Positions 15,672 to 22,495 of a DNA stretch of 39,909 nucleotides are shown in pieces. Under the pieces are notes generated by a model. That model searched no databases and was not told where the DNA came from. It worked only from the letters and a program-made list of their open reading frames with translations. Both the position numbers and the translations under genes were made by a program. Origin of the DNA: Candidatus Cyanaurora vandensis (lineage in GTDB: Bacteria > Cyanobacteriota > Cyanobacteriia > Gloeobacterales > Anthocerotibacteraceae). The stretch spans positions 1 to 39,909 of the forward strand of contig NZ_JAAXLT010000105.1 of assembly GCF_013285555.1 (NCBI RefSeq), given 5' to 3'. Numbering within the stretch: the stretch's first letter is position 1; every line of letters begins with the position of its first letter.

Positions 15672-15801
15672 ATATGGCGTGATTGCCCGTGAGCGGCGGG
15701 TGCGGCGTACTCGTGAGGTGTGGGTGGCTCTCGCTCTCGCCCTGGAGTTCGGTGGGGTGTGTGGATTGATTGCCTGGGATCTGATGACCTGGGGGATGTA
15801 G
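15664..15801 (+). CDS. Putative 45-residue single-span membrane protein
   Basis: Starts at GTG 15664 with GGGAGG about 5 bp upstream, overlapping the previous stop by 8 bp. A basic N-terminus (ARERRVRRTREV) precedes one hydrophobic helix (WVALALALEFGGVCGLIAW), consistent with an inner-membrane peptide with the basic end in the cytoplasm. Support comes from the ribosome binding site and the coupling only; function unknown. Confidence 0.45.
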   Translation: MARYGVIARERRVRRTREVWVALALALEFGGVCGLIAWDLMTWGM

Positions 15802-15863
15802 ATTTTGCTGCGAGCAATCGTGGCCTGTCCAGTTGAAAAAAACAACAAAAAGGATGGTTGGTG

Positions 15864-16394
15864 ATGGGTAAAGTTCAGCTTGTTGGGATTCCGCATTTCG
15901 CGCTAAAGCCCCGGCCTACCGGGATTCTTTACCTGGGGATGCCCCGTCCTTACCGGGCGGATTGCTCTAAGTTTGGGGGTAAGTTTTGGCATGGCAGGTC
16001 TACGGAGGTCGGGCCGTGTATGACGGTCCAGGTCTTTGATTATTACCAAAGCGAAAACGTTTACGGGGATTATCTTGTACTCGCTTTTCTCGATACTGAC
16101 CGGGCAGTGAGCTTGCTTGTGCTGCGGGGAGAGTCGGAGCGGGAGTTTCGGGATTTCCTGTACCAACTGGAAGTGTCCGGGCCGGAAAATCAAGCGATTG
16201 CCTTGGATGCGCTCAAGCTGACGCTGGGGTTTGAGGAGCGGTCGCTGGGCACGGGTGATGTTTACCACACGGTGGTGGTGCAGCTTGTCGAGTTTGTGTC
16301 TGAGCAAGCCCTAGAGGACATTCGTAAGTTTGTCCAGTCTGGGCGGTTTATGCTGTCGTCCTTTCCGGTGGAGCAGGTGGGCCATGACGAATAA
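15864..16394 (+). CDS. Phage hypothetical protein
   Basis: 176 residues from ATG 15864, with AAGGA 9 bp upstream; in-frame TTG 15858 and GTG 15861 are alternatives. The N-terminal half contains strand-rich segments (GKFWHGRSTEVGPCMTVQVF, YGDYLVLAFLDTDRAVSLLVL), the C-terminal half two helices around LGFEERSLGTGDVYHTVVVQLVEFV. No family is recognised. It lies in the early/middle block, so a role in replication or host takeover is possible, but nothing in the sequence shows it. Confidence 0.6.
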   Translation: MGKVQLVGIPHFALKPRPTGILYLGMPRPYRADCSKFGGKFWHGRSTEVGPCMTVQVFDYYQSENVYGDYLVLAFLDTDRAVSLLVLRGESEREFRDFLYQLEVSGPENQAIALDALKLTLGFEERSLGTGDVYHTVVVQLVEFVSEQALEDIRKFVQSGRFMLSSFPVEQVGHDE

Positions 16395-16452
16395 CTCTCT
16401 GTATTCAACTTATCGCGAGTTTCTGGGTGGAGAGTTGGAGGCTAAGCCGTGA
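16384..16452 (+). CDS. Possible 22-codon coupling ORF
   Basis: ATG 16384 overlaps the end of the previous gene, and the stop (16450-16452) overlaps the next gene's GTG start as GTGA. It would bridge translation across an otherwise uncovered gap of about 55 bp. The peptide has no recognisable features; it may serve only to carry ribosomes through. Confidence 0.3.
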   Translation: MTNNSLYSTYREFLGGELEAKP

Positions 16453-17024
16453 ACCTGACCACGGAGTGTGTTCTTGCAGTGTTGGAATCTCGCCGTGACC
16501 GGAAGCTGGCTGGCTTGACCGCAACAGAGCTAGTCAGAGCGGCGGTGGGCTGCGCCCCTGGGCCAGACGAAACCCGCCAACTCCGCAAAATCATCGCCAT
16601 GCTCCGGCTTCAGGGGCAGGCTATCGCGGCTTGCCCGACCAAGGGCTACTACCTCGCGGATTCGCCGGAAGCTCTGCTCACGGGGATTAACTACCTGCGG
16701 GGTCGTGCGCTCCATTCCCTCAAACAAATCAGTCGCCAGCGGCGGGTACTCAAGGAACTGGCGGGGCAACTCCGCTTGGGCTTGGACCCGAAAACCACTG
16801 CACTCAATAAGGAGATCGCTATGACTTCGGTACTTGCTGAAATCCCGGATGAATTGCACACCCAGGTGACGGCTTGGCTTGGAGAAAACCAGGAATGGGA
16901 TGAGACAAGGCTTTATCAAGCGGCCCTCGCGATGTTTCTGATGCAACACGGGGTGCCCAATGTAGGCCGCACCTACCTCAATGCCCTGTTTGGGAAGCCG
17001 GAGGTGGGTGATGAAGCGGTGTGA
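16449..17024 (+). CDS. Fusion of a phage winged-helix domain with a cyanobacterial DUF2811-like domain
   Basis: 191 residues. The N-terminal part (about 1-70; CVLAVLESRRDRKLAGLTATELVRAA, then LRKIIAMLRLQGQAIAACPTKGYYLADSPE) is a winged-helix domain of a type found in Mu-like phages. After a helical linker, residues 125-191 (SVLAEIPDELHTQVTAWLGENQEWDETRLYQAALAMFLMQHG, then RTYLNALF) closely follow DUF2811, a small family I know from cyanobacteria. The second domain starts at an in-frame ATG (16821) with AAGGAG 7 nt ahead, so a separate 67-residue product may also be made. Function of DUF2811 is not known. The fusion supports long co-evolution with cyanobacterial hosts. Confidence 0.65.
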   Translation: MNLTTECVLAVLESRRDRKLAGLTATELVRAAVGCAPGPDETRQLRKIIAMLRLQGQAIAACPTKGYYLADSPEALLTGINYLRGRALHSLKQISRQRRVLKELAGQLRLGLDPKTTALNKEIAMTSVLAEIPDELHTQVTAWLGENQEWDETRLYQAALAMFLMQHGVPNVGRTYLNALFGKPEVGDEAV

Positions 17025-17103
17025 GGCCCTCATCTTGATCCTGAGATGTTCGCTGGTGCTGACTATCTACGCAATATGGATAACCCTCACGGAGGAATTG
17101 TGA
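17011..17103 (+). CDS. Putative 30-residue membrane peptide
   Basis: ATG 17011 follows a GGAGG a few bases upstream and overlaps the end of the previous gene; the TGA at 17101-17103 shares one base with the gemA ATG. The product is mostly one hydrophobic helix (ALILILRCSLVLTIYAIWI). Coupling and ribosome binding site argue for translation; function unknown. Confidence 0.4.
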   Translation: MKRCEALILILRCSLVLTIYAIWITLTEEL

Positions 17104-17615
17104 TGCGAAAGTTCAAGCCTGACCTAACTAGCCTCAACAAAGTGGCTCGCGCCTCGCTAATCCGGGCGATTCACGCGATGAAAACCAAGGCCAAGTTACC
17201 GGATGACGTGTACAGGGGCATCATCCACGATTTGAGCGGCGGTAAGTGCAATAGCTCCACTCAGCTTGATGACTATCAGCTAAAGCGGCTGGCGGACCAC
17301 CTGCGCGAGAAATCGGGACAGGTGAGGAACTATTCCCCCAGTAGCAAGCACAAGCCAGCGGGTGAGAAGACCCACGCCGATAAGCTCCGTGCCCTCTGGA
17401 TCTCCGGCTCAAAGGCCGCAATTATCCGGGATGGGTCTGAGACCGCGCTCCTCAATTTCGTAAACGGGCAGCTATTCGGGCGGGACAAGACAGACCGTAA
17501 GCTGCTCTCTCGGCTTGAGTGGCTCAACCCCAAGCAGGGGAATCAGTGCGTTGAAGCTCTCAAGAAAATCATTGAGCGTGGGCCTGTGAAAACCGAGGAG
17601 GGGCAGGGTGAGTAG
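17103..17615 (+). CDS. gemA: GemA/Gp16-like phage protein (DUF1018)
   Basis: 170 residues from ATG 17103, with GGAGG about 9 bp upstream. The N-terminal ASLIRAIHAMKTKAKLPDDVYRGIIHDLSGGKCNSSTQL, then LDDYQLKRLADHL, matches the GemA (Mu gp16) family. The C-terminal half, THADKLRALWISGSKAAIIRDGSETALLNFVNGQ and LSRLEWLNPKQGNQCVEALKKII, is also typical, including the conserved W and the ALLNFV helix. In Mu, GemA affects host gene expression and DNA supercoiling during the early to middle switch. The 3' end overlaps the next small ORF by 8 bp. Confidence 0.87.
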   Translation: MRKFKPDLTSLNKVARASLIRAIHAMKTKAKLPDDVYRGIIHDLSGGKCNSSTQLDDYQLKRLADHLREKSGQVRNYSPSSKHKPAGEKTHADKLRALWISGSKAAIIRDGSETALLNFVNGQLFGRDKTDRKLLSRLEWLNPKQGNQCVEALKKIIERGPVKTEEGQGE

Positions 17616-17769
17616 TTGGTTTCGTAGCATTTGCCAAGCAGAACAGCCCTCATCCGAGGATGGCTGGTTGAGCTTTTGTCAGGAGTGCTGGGAGGCAGAG
17701 TGTTCCAGGAGTTACTGGGCCTTTTTGGATGAATTGGCTGCAAGCCTAGGAGGTGATGGTGAGTGGTGA
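17608..17769 (+). CDS. Small Trp/Cys-rich phage protein (53 residues)
   Basis: GTG 17608 follows GGAGGGG and overlaps the gemA stop. The product (starting SSWFRSICQAEQPSSEDGW) contains five Trp and three Cys residues: ICQA, FCQECWEAECS. The C-Q-E-C-W-E-A-E-C spacing could bind a metal. No family recognised. Spacing and a good ribosome binding site support it. Confidence 0.5.
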   Translation: MSSWFRSICQAEQPSSEDGWLSFCQECWEAECSRSYWAFLDELAASLGGDGEW

Positions 17770-17884
17770 TACCACAATGATCCTCTGGGTGATGGGGATT
17801 ATACCCCGGTGGGTGGCTACCCTTCGCTCTCGGCGATGCGCCGGAGTTTCTGGTACAGGATTTGATGCAGCCCCTAAATCCTGA
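17756..17884 (+). CDS. Possible 42-codon phage ORF
   Basis: ATG 17756 (or GTG 17759) sits next to AGGAGG at 17748-17753 and overlaps the preceding gene. The product has a short hydrophobic stretch (MILWVMGIIPRWVATL) and a basic tail. It fills an otherwise empty gap before the next gene, but there is little else to support it. Confidence 0.3.
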   Translation: MVSGDTTMILWVMGIIPRWVATLRSRRCAGVSGTGFDAAPKS

Positions 17885-17897
17885 TTTGGAGTAAAAA

Positions 17898-18395
17898 ATG
17901 ATTGACACACTATTACTGCACATCGAGCCGTGCTATATCGTCCGGGCTGAGGTGAATGGCGGCTACTCAGCCCACGGCACTGGCGCCTGTGTGGAGGAGG
18001 CGGAGGACAACGCCGTGGCCCGTGCTATGGCTTTCGCGGGGCTGGTCCGCCCTGCGGATGAAGATCCACGCCCATCAACTCCCGTGCCCGTGGCTCCTCC
18101 CCAGCCCCAAAGCCGCCCCTCTGCACCCGTGGCCCCCACGCCTCGACAGGTATCCACCACGGGCACTAACCCGCCGTGGCCTGGGGCTGAGGCAATGGCT
18201 GAGGGCAAGCGCATTGCCGAACTCAAAGCCCAGACGGATGCGGATTTGAAGATTCTCGGCTGGTCGGGTGCCGATGGCAAAAAGCACCTGTTCGCAAGCT
18301 ACAAGAAAAATTTGAGAGGGGAGCTGACCCTGCCGGAGTATGAGGAGTTTGCTGCCTTTCTCGGGGAGCTAGTCTCGCATACCCAGGAGGGATAG
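17898..18395 (+). CDS. Phage protein with Pro-rich linker, unknown function
   Basis: 165 residues. An N-terminal domain (about 1-50; CYIVRAEVNGGYSAHGTGACVEEAEDNAVARAMAFAGL) resembles the strand-turn-helix end of single-strand-annealing or Rad52-like domains. A Pro/Ala-rich linker (about 54-95) leads to a C-terminal helical unit (LKILGWSGADGKKHLFASY, then LTLPEYEEFAAFLGEL) of the type often found at the ends of phage recombination or replication proteins. Both resemblances are weak and no function is assigned. No ribosome binding site is obvious before the ATG. Confidence 0.5.
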   Translation: MIDTLLLHIEPCYIVRAEVNGGYSAHGTGACVEEAEDNAVARAMAFAGLVRPADEDPRPSTPVPVAPPQPQSRPSAPVAPTPRQVSTTGTNPPWPGAEAMAEGKRIAELKAQTDADLKILGWSGADGKKHLFASYKKNLRGELTLPEYEEFAAFLGELVSHTQEG

Positions 18396-18416
18396 TCGGA
18401 TGAACTACGTGATTTC

Positions 18417-18809
18417 TTGAGCCATCTCAATGTAGCCTTTTGGAAGTGTGCCCCAATGCACTATAGCCTCCTGCCCACATCCCTAAAAGCTCTAGTCAAC
18501 ATCATCGGGCTAGAGCTTTGCTTACGAATCGTTAGTAGGTACGGAGGCGACTCTCTTTACATCCCCAGAAACAAGCTAAACAGCGAAATCTTAGACCTCT
18601 GCGGAGTAGAAGCAGCCACAAAGTTACAGGATTACTATGGTGGGACACACCTACGGATCGCCACTGCCAAAAGCTATTTTGCCGCGAAACGCAATATGCA
18701 AATATGCCAGCAAAAAAAATCTAGCCTTGAACTAGCCAAGCAAAACCAACTCACCCAGCGCACCATTTTCCGCGTCCGCGCTGACCCAAGACCCGACGAA
18801 CAGGACTAG
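18417..18809 (+). CDS. Mor/C family transcription activator of late genes
   Basis: 130 residues from TTG 18417, which overlaps the TGA of a 6-codon leader ORF; starting at ATG 18456 would give 117. The Mor/C pattern is clear: LPTSLKALVNIIGLELCLRIVSRYGGDSLYIPR, then EILDLCGVEAATKLQDYYGG, a dimer domain whose YGG and YIP residues are family hallmarks. A C-terminal HTH follows: SLELAKQNQLTQRTIFRVRA. In Mu, Mor turns on the middle promoter and C the four late promoters, and C lies just before the lysis gene. This gene lies just before the first late promoter and the holin, so it is most likely the C counterpart. No second Mor-like gene is seen, so one protein may serve both roles. Confidence 0.85.
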   Translation: MSHLNVAFWKCAPMHYSLLPTSLKALVNIIGLELCLRIVSRYGGDSLYIPRNKLNSEILDLCGVEAATKLQDYYGGTHLRIATAKSYFAAKRNMQICQQKKSSLELAKQNQLTQRTIFRVRADPRPDEQD

Positions 18810-18815
18810 TGCATA

Positions 18816-18860
18816 AAATGTCAGACTTACTTTTGTCATAGGGTAGCCCCGAAGATTACA
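18816..18860 (+). promoter_or_regulatory. Late promoter 1 (activator box + -10) before the lysis/packaging operon
   Basis: The 25-bp box at 18816-18840 starts AAATGTCAGACTTAC and ends TTTTGTCATA; the same 25 bp recur exactly at 26579-26603. TTGTCA (18833-18838) would be the -35, with ATTACA (18855-18860) as -10 after 16 bp. The start codon at 18881 would lie about 14 nt after transcription starts, with no Shine-Dalgarno sequence. The box directly follows the Mor/C gene. Confidence 0.75.
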
Positions 18861-18880
18861 GCAGCGTTCAGGCCCTATCC

Positions 18881-19306
18881 ATGCCGTTCGACCTGCTATT
18901 CTCCCTAGGCACCGACCTCATCAAACGCATCTTCCCCAACGCAGAAGATCAGGCCAAAGCGCAATTAGAATTTGCAAAAATGCAGCAGGATGGGCAACTC
19001 GCAGAAATTCAAGCCCGGTACGCCGCCATCCAAACCGAAGCCCAACCCGCCTCCTGGTTCACCAGTGGCGCAAGACCAAGCTTTATCTGGGCCGTCAGCC
19101 TCTATTTTCTGCTAGCTCCCTTCGTTGGCATCCTTGCCATCTTTAACCCCCAAGGCGCACAGCAACTCGGTGCAGGCATGGCGGCCTATCTCAGCGCAAT
19201 CCCAGATAGCGTTCTAGGGCTATTTGGCACCTGCTTACTCGGCTACTCCGTCTCTCGCTCCTGGGAAAAAATCACCACCATCAAACAGGCCAAACCGAAA
19301 CCATGA
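18881..19306 (+). CDS. Holin-like protein (3TM gene-transfer-agent holin type)
   Basis: 141 residues. A helical, charged N-terminus (LIKRIFPNAEDQAKAQLEFAKMQQDGQLAEIQARYAAIQTEA) leads to a turn with ARPSFIW, then hydrophobic segments AVSLYFLLAPFVGILAIF and LGAGMAAYLSAIPDSVLGLFGTCLLG, ending WEKITTIK. This matches the 3TM holin family, whose members carry the KxFPD...A/K...L and R-P-x-x-x-W marks. It would form inner-membrane holes that release the endolysin. First gene of the late operon; the endolysin start overlaps its stop (ATGA). Confidence 0.8.
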   Translation: MPFDLLFSLGTDLIKRIFPNAEDQAKAQLEFAKMQQDGQLAEIQARYAAIQTEAQPASWFTSGARPSFIWAVSLYFLLAPFVGILAIFNPQGAQQLGAGMAAYLSAIPDSVLGLFGTCLLGYSVSRSWEKITTIKQAKPKP

Positions 19307-20097
19307 ATCCTGAAACCCTCGATTTAGAAACTTCCCGACAAGAAATCGGTGATTTCCTGTGCCGTGCAGGAGCCTTTATGAAAACCCTCAAAGGTCCCGT
19401 CAGTCCCACCGATATCCAGGCCCTGATGTTCACCTACGACTGGAAGCAAACCATCCCCAACGCTGACCGTGCGATGGCAGAGATGGCGGAATTCCTCAAA
19501 CCCGCCACGCCCCCAGCCTCGCCAGCCATCACCCTAAGCCTCGTCCCCAATGACTACTTAGCGGCGGCCGCCAAACTCGGTGTACCGACCGCTACTCTCA
19601 AAGCTGTCGTCTCTGTCGAAGCCCAGGGTCGCGGCTTCCTGTCCGACGGACGGGCCAAATGCTTGTTCGAGGCGCACTGGTTCCATCGCTTCACCAAAGG
19701 CCGCTATCAATTTAGCCACCCCCACCTCAGTTCCCCCACCTGGAACCCCAAGCTTTACTATGGTGGAACTCGTGAATGGCAGCGCGTCAACGAAGCCCTG
19801 GCCCTAAACGAAAGTGCTGCTATGCTCTCCACCAGCCTCAACCTTTTCCAAATCATGGGCTTCAACTGGAAATTGTGTGGCTATACCAGCGTGGAAGACT
19901 ATTTCAATGCTATGCAGGTCAGCGAAAATGCTAGTCTCAACGCCTTTTGCAAACTAATAACCAAACAAAGATTGGTCTCGTACCTGCGTGAATGTAGATG
20001 GATTGACTTTGCTTATCACTACAACGGGGCCGGATATCGGCGCAACAAATATGACACCAAACTCGCCGCTGCTTACCAACAATTCGGAGGGATATGA
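19303..20097 (+). CDS. Endolysin, N-acetylmuramidase family (DUF3380)
   Basis: 264 residues. The N-terminal about 70 residues are a helical domain of unclear role. From about residue 80 the N-acetylmuramidase (DUF3380) fold is recognisable: YLAAAAKLGVPTATLKAVVSVEAQGRGFL with candidate catalytic Glu106, KCLFEAHWFHRFT, ALALNESAAMLSTSLNLFQIMGFNWKLCGY, and WIDFAYHYNGAGYRRNKYDTKLAAAY at the end. It cleaves peptidoglycan glycan strands at the end of infection. No signal peptide, so release depends on the holin just upstream. Confidence 0.87.
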   Translation: MNPETLDLETSRQEIGDFLCRAGAFMKTLKGPVSPTDIQALMFTYDWKQTIPNADRAMAEMAEFLKPATPPASPAITLSLVPNDYLAAAAKLGVPTATLKAVVSVEAQGRGFLSDGRAKCLFEAHWFHRFTKGRYQFSHPHLSSPTWNPKLYYGGTREWQRVNEALALNESAAMLSTSLNLFQIMGFNWKLCGYTSVEDYFNAMQVSENASLNAFCKLITKQRLVSYLRECRWIDFAYHYNGAGYRRNKYDTKLAAAYQQFGGI

Positions 20098-20098
20098 T

Positions 20099-20350
20099 AT
20101 GCAACCCGCTCAGAGTTCAGACCTAGCCCCAGAGGTGATAACCGCTTGGACCCCCATAGCAAAATTACTTGGACCGTTTCTGCCTGTAATTCTGTGCTTG
20201 GCCTGGTTCCAGTTCCAGGTAGTCACGCCCCAGCAGGAGCGCACCGAGCGACTAATCGAAAGGCTGATCCTGAAAATTGATGCCAATACGGGAGCAATTA
20301 ATCAACTCCGAGATTCCTTACAACGCTCCTATGGTCCCCTGGAGAAGTAA
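20099..20350 (+). CDS. Small membrane-anchored coiled-coil protein, spanin-like lysis accessory
   Basis: 83 residues from ATG 20099, with GGAGGG upstream and a start two bases after the endolysin stop. One transmembrane helix (LLGPFLPVILCLAWFQFQVV, about 20-39) is followed by a coiled coil (QQERTERLIERLILKIDANTGAINQLRDSL). This is the topology of inner-membrane spanins or Rz-like proteins that fuse or disrupt the outer membrane after endolysin action. No partner lipoprotein gene is seen nested or adjacent, so the spanin role is an inference from topology and position. Confidence 0.55.
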   Translation: MQPAQSSDLAPEVITAWTPIAKLLGPFLPVILCLAWFQFQVVTPQQERTERLIERLILKIDANTGAINQLRDSLQRSYGPLEK

Positions 20351-20895
20351 TGCCACAGCGTTCAAAAATCTCCCGCCTCCCCGAAAACCTACGCCTCGAA
20401 TTTGAGCGTAAGCTCCGGGAGAACAATTTCACCGACTACCTAGGGATACTCTCATGGTTCAAAGAAGAAGGCTATGACCTGTCTTTGTCCCAGATTGGTC
20501 GCCATGCAAAAAGGCACCGGGATCACATCGAAGAAGTCCGCAAGGCCGTAGACCTAGCCCGCGCCCTAAATGTAGAAGTCGAAGATGAAGAGAACCTCCT
20601 AGGCGATGCCACCGCCCAATGGATACTTACGCTCACGTTCAAACTCCTCACTGATAAAACCCTACTCGAAGGCTCTCCCGACCAACTAGTCAAACTCCTA
20701 TCCCAGCTAGGCAATATGGTCGCCAAGCTCTCCCAAACCCAAATCAACCAAAAGAAATGGCTGACCGACGTGCGCCGCCGCATCCACGAAGCCGCCGACC
20801 GCGCCGAAGCCGCCCTCAAAAAAGACGGAGGCTACAGCCCAGAGACCGCCGCTCTCATCCGCGCCCAATTTCTAAATATCCTGCCAGATGTCTAA
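20350..20895 (+). CDS. Mu Gp27-like protein (DUF3486), small terminase candidate
   Basis: 181 residues; the ATG shares one base with the previous stop (TAATG). The start PQRSKISRLPENLRLEFERKLRENNFTDYLGILSWFKEEGYDLSLSQIGRHAKRH is the N-terminal HTH of the DUF3486/Gp27 family. The remainder is helical and coiled-coil-prone (LGNMVAKLSQTQINQKKWLTDVRRRIHEAADRAEAALK). In Mu-like phages this gene precedes the large terminase and is thought to act as the small, DNA-recognising subunit in headful packaging from integrated copies. Confidence 0.85.
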   Translation: MPQRSKISRLPENLRLEFERKLRENNFTDYLGILSWFKEEGYDLSLSQIGRHAKRHRDHIEEVRKAVDLARALNVEVEDEENLLGDATAQWILTLTFKLLTDKTLLEGSPDQLVKLLSQLGNMVAKLSQTQINQKKWLTDVRRRIHEAADRAEAALKKDGGYSPETAALIRAQFLNILPDV

Positions 20896-22495
20896 GACTC
20901 GCCCCACCACCGCCCCAACCCTTGACCCCGACCAACTCGCCTGGGCCGCAAAGAATGCACCGGGCGGCGTATTTCTGCCCTATCAGGGTCGTTGGTGTGC
21001 CGAGCAATCCAAGGTCAAATCCTGGGTCAAATCAAGGCGTATAGGTGCCTCTTGGTGCGAAGCAGGTAACTCTGCCCTCATTGCCGGAGCAAGCGGAGGT
21101 CAAAACACCATTTATGTTGGCTACGAAAAGACGATGACCCGCACTTTTATCGAAGATGCCACCACCTTCGCCCGTGCCTTCGATGCCATCTGCTCCCAAA
21201 TAGAAGAAGACGAAGAGGTCTGGTATGAGGGCGAAGAACGAAAATCCGTCCAAATCTACCGACTCGTCTTTAATTCCGGTCACAAAGTCGAAGCTGTCGC
21301 CAGCAATCCGCGCAACTTCCGTTCCCGCAAAGGCCGAGCGATTATTGATGAAGCCGCCTTTGTAGACCAATTTCCCCAGATGCTAGAAGCCGCCCTTGCC
21401 TTCATGGTCTGGGGCGGTAGTGTCAGCATCATGAGCTCTCTAAACGGCACCGATAACGAATTTTACGAATTCGACCAAGACATCTTAAGCGGTAAGTTAC
21501 CCTATAAACGATTCGCCACTACCTTCGACGATGCCCTAGGCGAAGGGCTATACCAGCGCATTTGTCTAGCCAGTGGCACACCCTGGACACCCGAAGCCCA
21601 AACCAAATACCGGGCCGAAATCGTCAGTTTTTACGGCGACCGCGCCGACCAAGAGCTATTTTGCATCGCCGCCTTGGGAGGTAGCCGCTACATCCCCAGC
21701 ATTTTTGTCCAACAGTGCATGGACAAATCCCTCCCCGTCCTCGTGCTACGCCGCGAGCCAAAATTCGCCCTAGAGTCTGACGAATACCGCCGCTCTAATA
21801 TCCAAGACTGGATTGAGGATGTGCTCGATCTCGTTTTAGCGACACTAGACCCCAACCTCCGTACCCACTTCGGCATGGACTTCGCCCTGGAAGGCGACCT
21901 CTCCGTCTTCGCCCCGGGGCAAGTGCAACCCGACCTCATCACCCGCGTCCCTTTTGTGCTGGAGATGTCCCACATCCCCGCCCGCGAACAAGAGCAAATC
22001 CTCTACCACTGCGTAGACCGCTTCCCCCGCTTCATGAGCGGCGCAATGGACGCACGCGGCAACGGTAGCATCCTCGCCCAGTTCGCCCTACAACGCTACG
22101 GAGCGCAGCGCATCGCCTGTATCAAAGCCTCCGAGACTTGGTACCTAAACAATTTCCCCGGCTACCGTCGCGCCCTCAGCGACCGGATGTTTTTACTTCC
22201 CCAAAGCGCAGATTTACTCCAGGATCACGGCGAAATCATCCAAGTCAAAGGCATCCCCAAACCCTCTGACAAAAAACGCAAAGGCACCAACGGCCTCCAG
22301 CGACACGCCGACTCCGCCATCGCCCTAGTCAACCTACACCACGCCACCCAAATGCCCGTCGCCCCCATTGAAGGCTACTGGCTCGGCATCCCCCGCGACT
22401 CAATGCGCGATGTCCAAGTCCTAGAGACCGATACAGGCTGGGGAACCATCCGCGTCCATCACGATACCCAACAGGAGGATATGTCTTGGCTCTAA
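20888..22495 (+). CDS. Large terminase subunit (Mu Gp28-like)
   Basis: 535 residues. The ATPase part has an adenine-binding FLPYQGRWCAE, a Walker-A-like VKSRRIGASWCEA, and Walker B RAIIDEAAFVD, with coupling motif IMSSLNG. The nuclease part begins with HFGMDFALEGDLSVF (a first metal-binding Asp is expected in GMDFA), with a late HADSAIALVNLHHA that fits the third acidic site. This is the DNA-packaging motor of headful phages. Overlaps the Gp27 gene by 8 bp and the portal gene by 10 bp. Confidence 0.9.
   Translation: MSKTRPTTAPTLDPDQLAWAAKNAPGGVFLPYQGRWCAEQSKVKSWVKSRRIGASWCEAGNSALIAGASGGQNTIYVGYEKTMTRTFIEDATTFARAFDAICSQIEEDEEVWYEGEERKSVQIYRLVFNSGHKVEAVASNPRNFRSRKGRAIIDEAAFVDQFPQMLEAALAFMVWGGSVSIMSSLNGTDNEFYEFDQDILSGKLPYKRFATTFDDALGEGLYQRICLASGTPWTPEAQTKYRAEIVSFYGDRADQELFCIAALGGSRYIPSIFVQQCMDKSLPVLVLRREPKFALESDEYRRSNIQDWIEDVLDLVLATLDPNLRTHFGMDFALEGDLSVFAPGQVQPDLITRVPFVLEMSHIPAREQEQILYHCVDRFPRFMSGAMDARGNGSILAQFALQRYGAQRIACIKASETWYLNNFPGYRRALSDRMFLLPQSADLLQDHGEIIQVKGIPKPSDKKRKGTNGLQRHADSAIALVNLHHATQMPVAPIEGYWLGIPRDSMRDVQVLETDTGWGTIRVHHDTQQEDMSWL

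Noticed and set aside
20523-20819. Leftward Ser/Arg-rich frame opposite the Gp27 gene as a separate gene
   Set aside because: Complement of a well-supported gene, with biased composition and no ribosome binding site.
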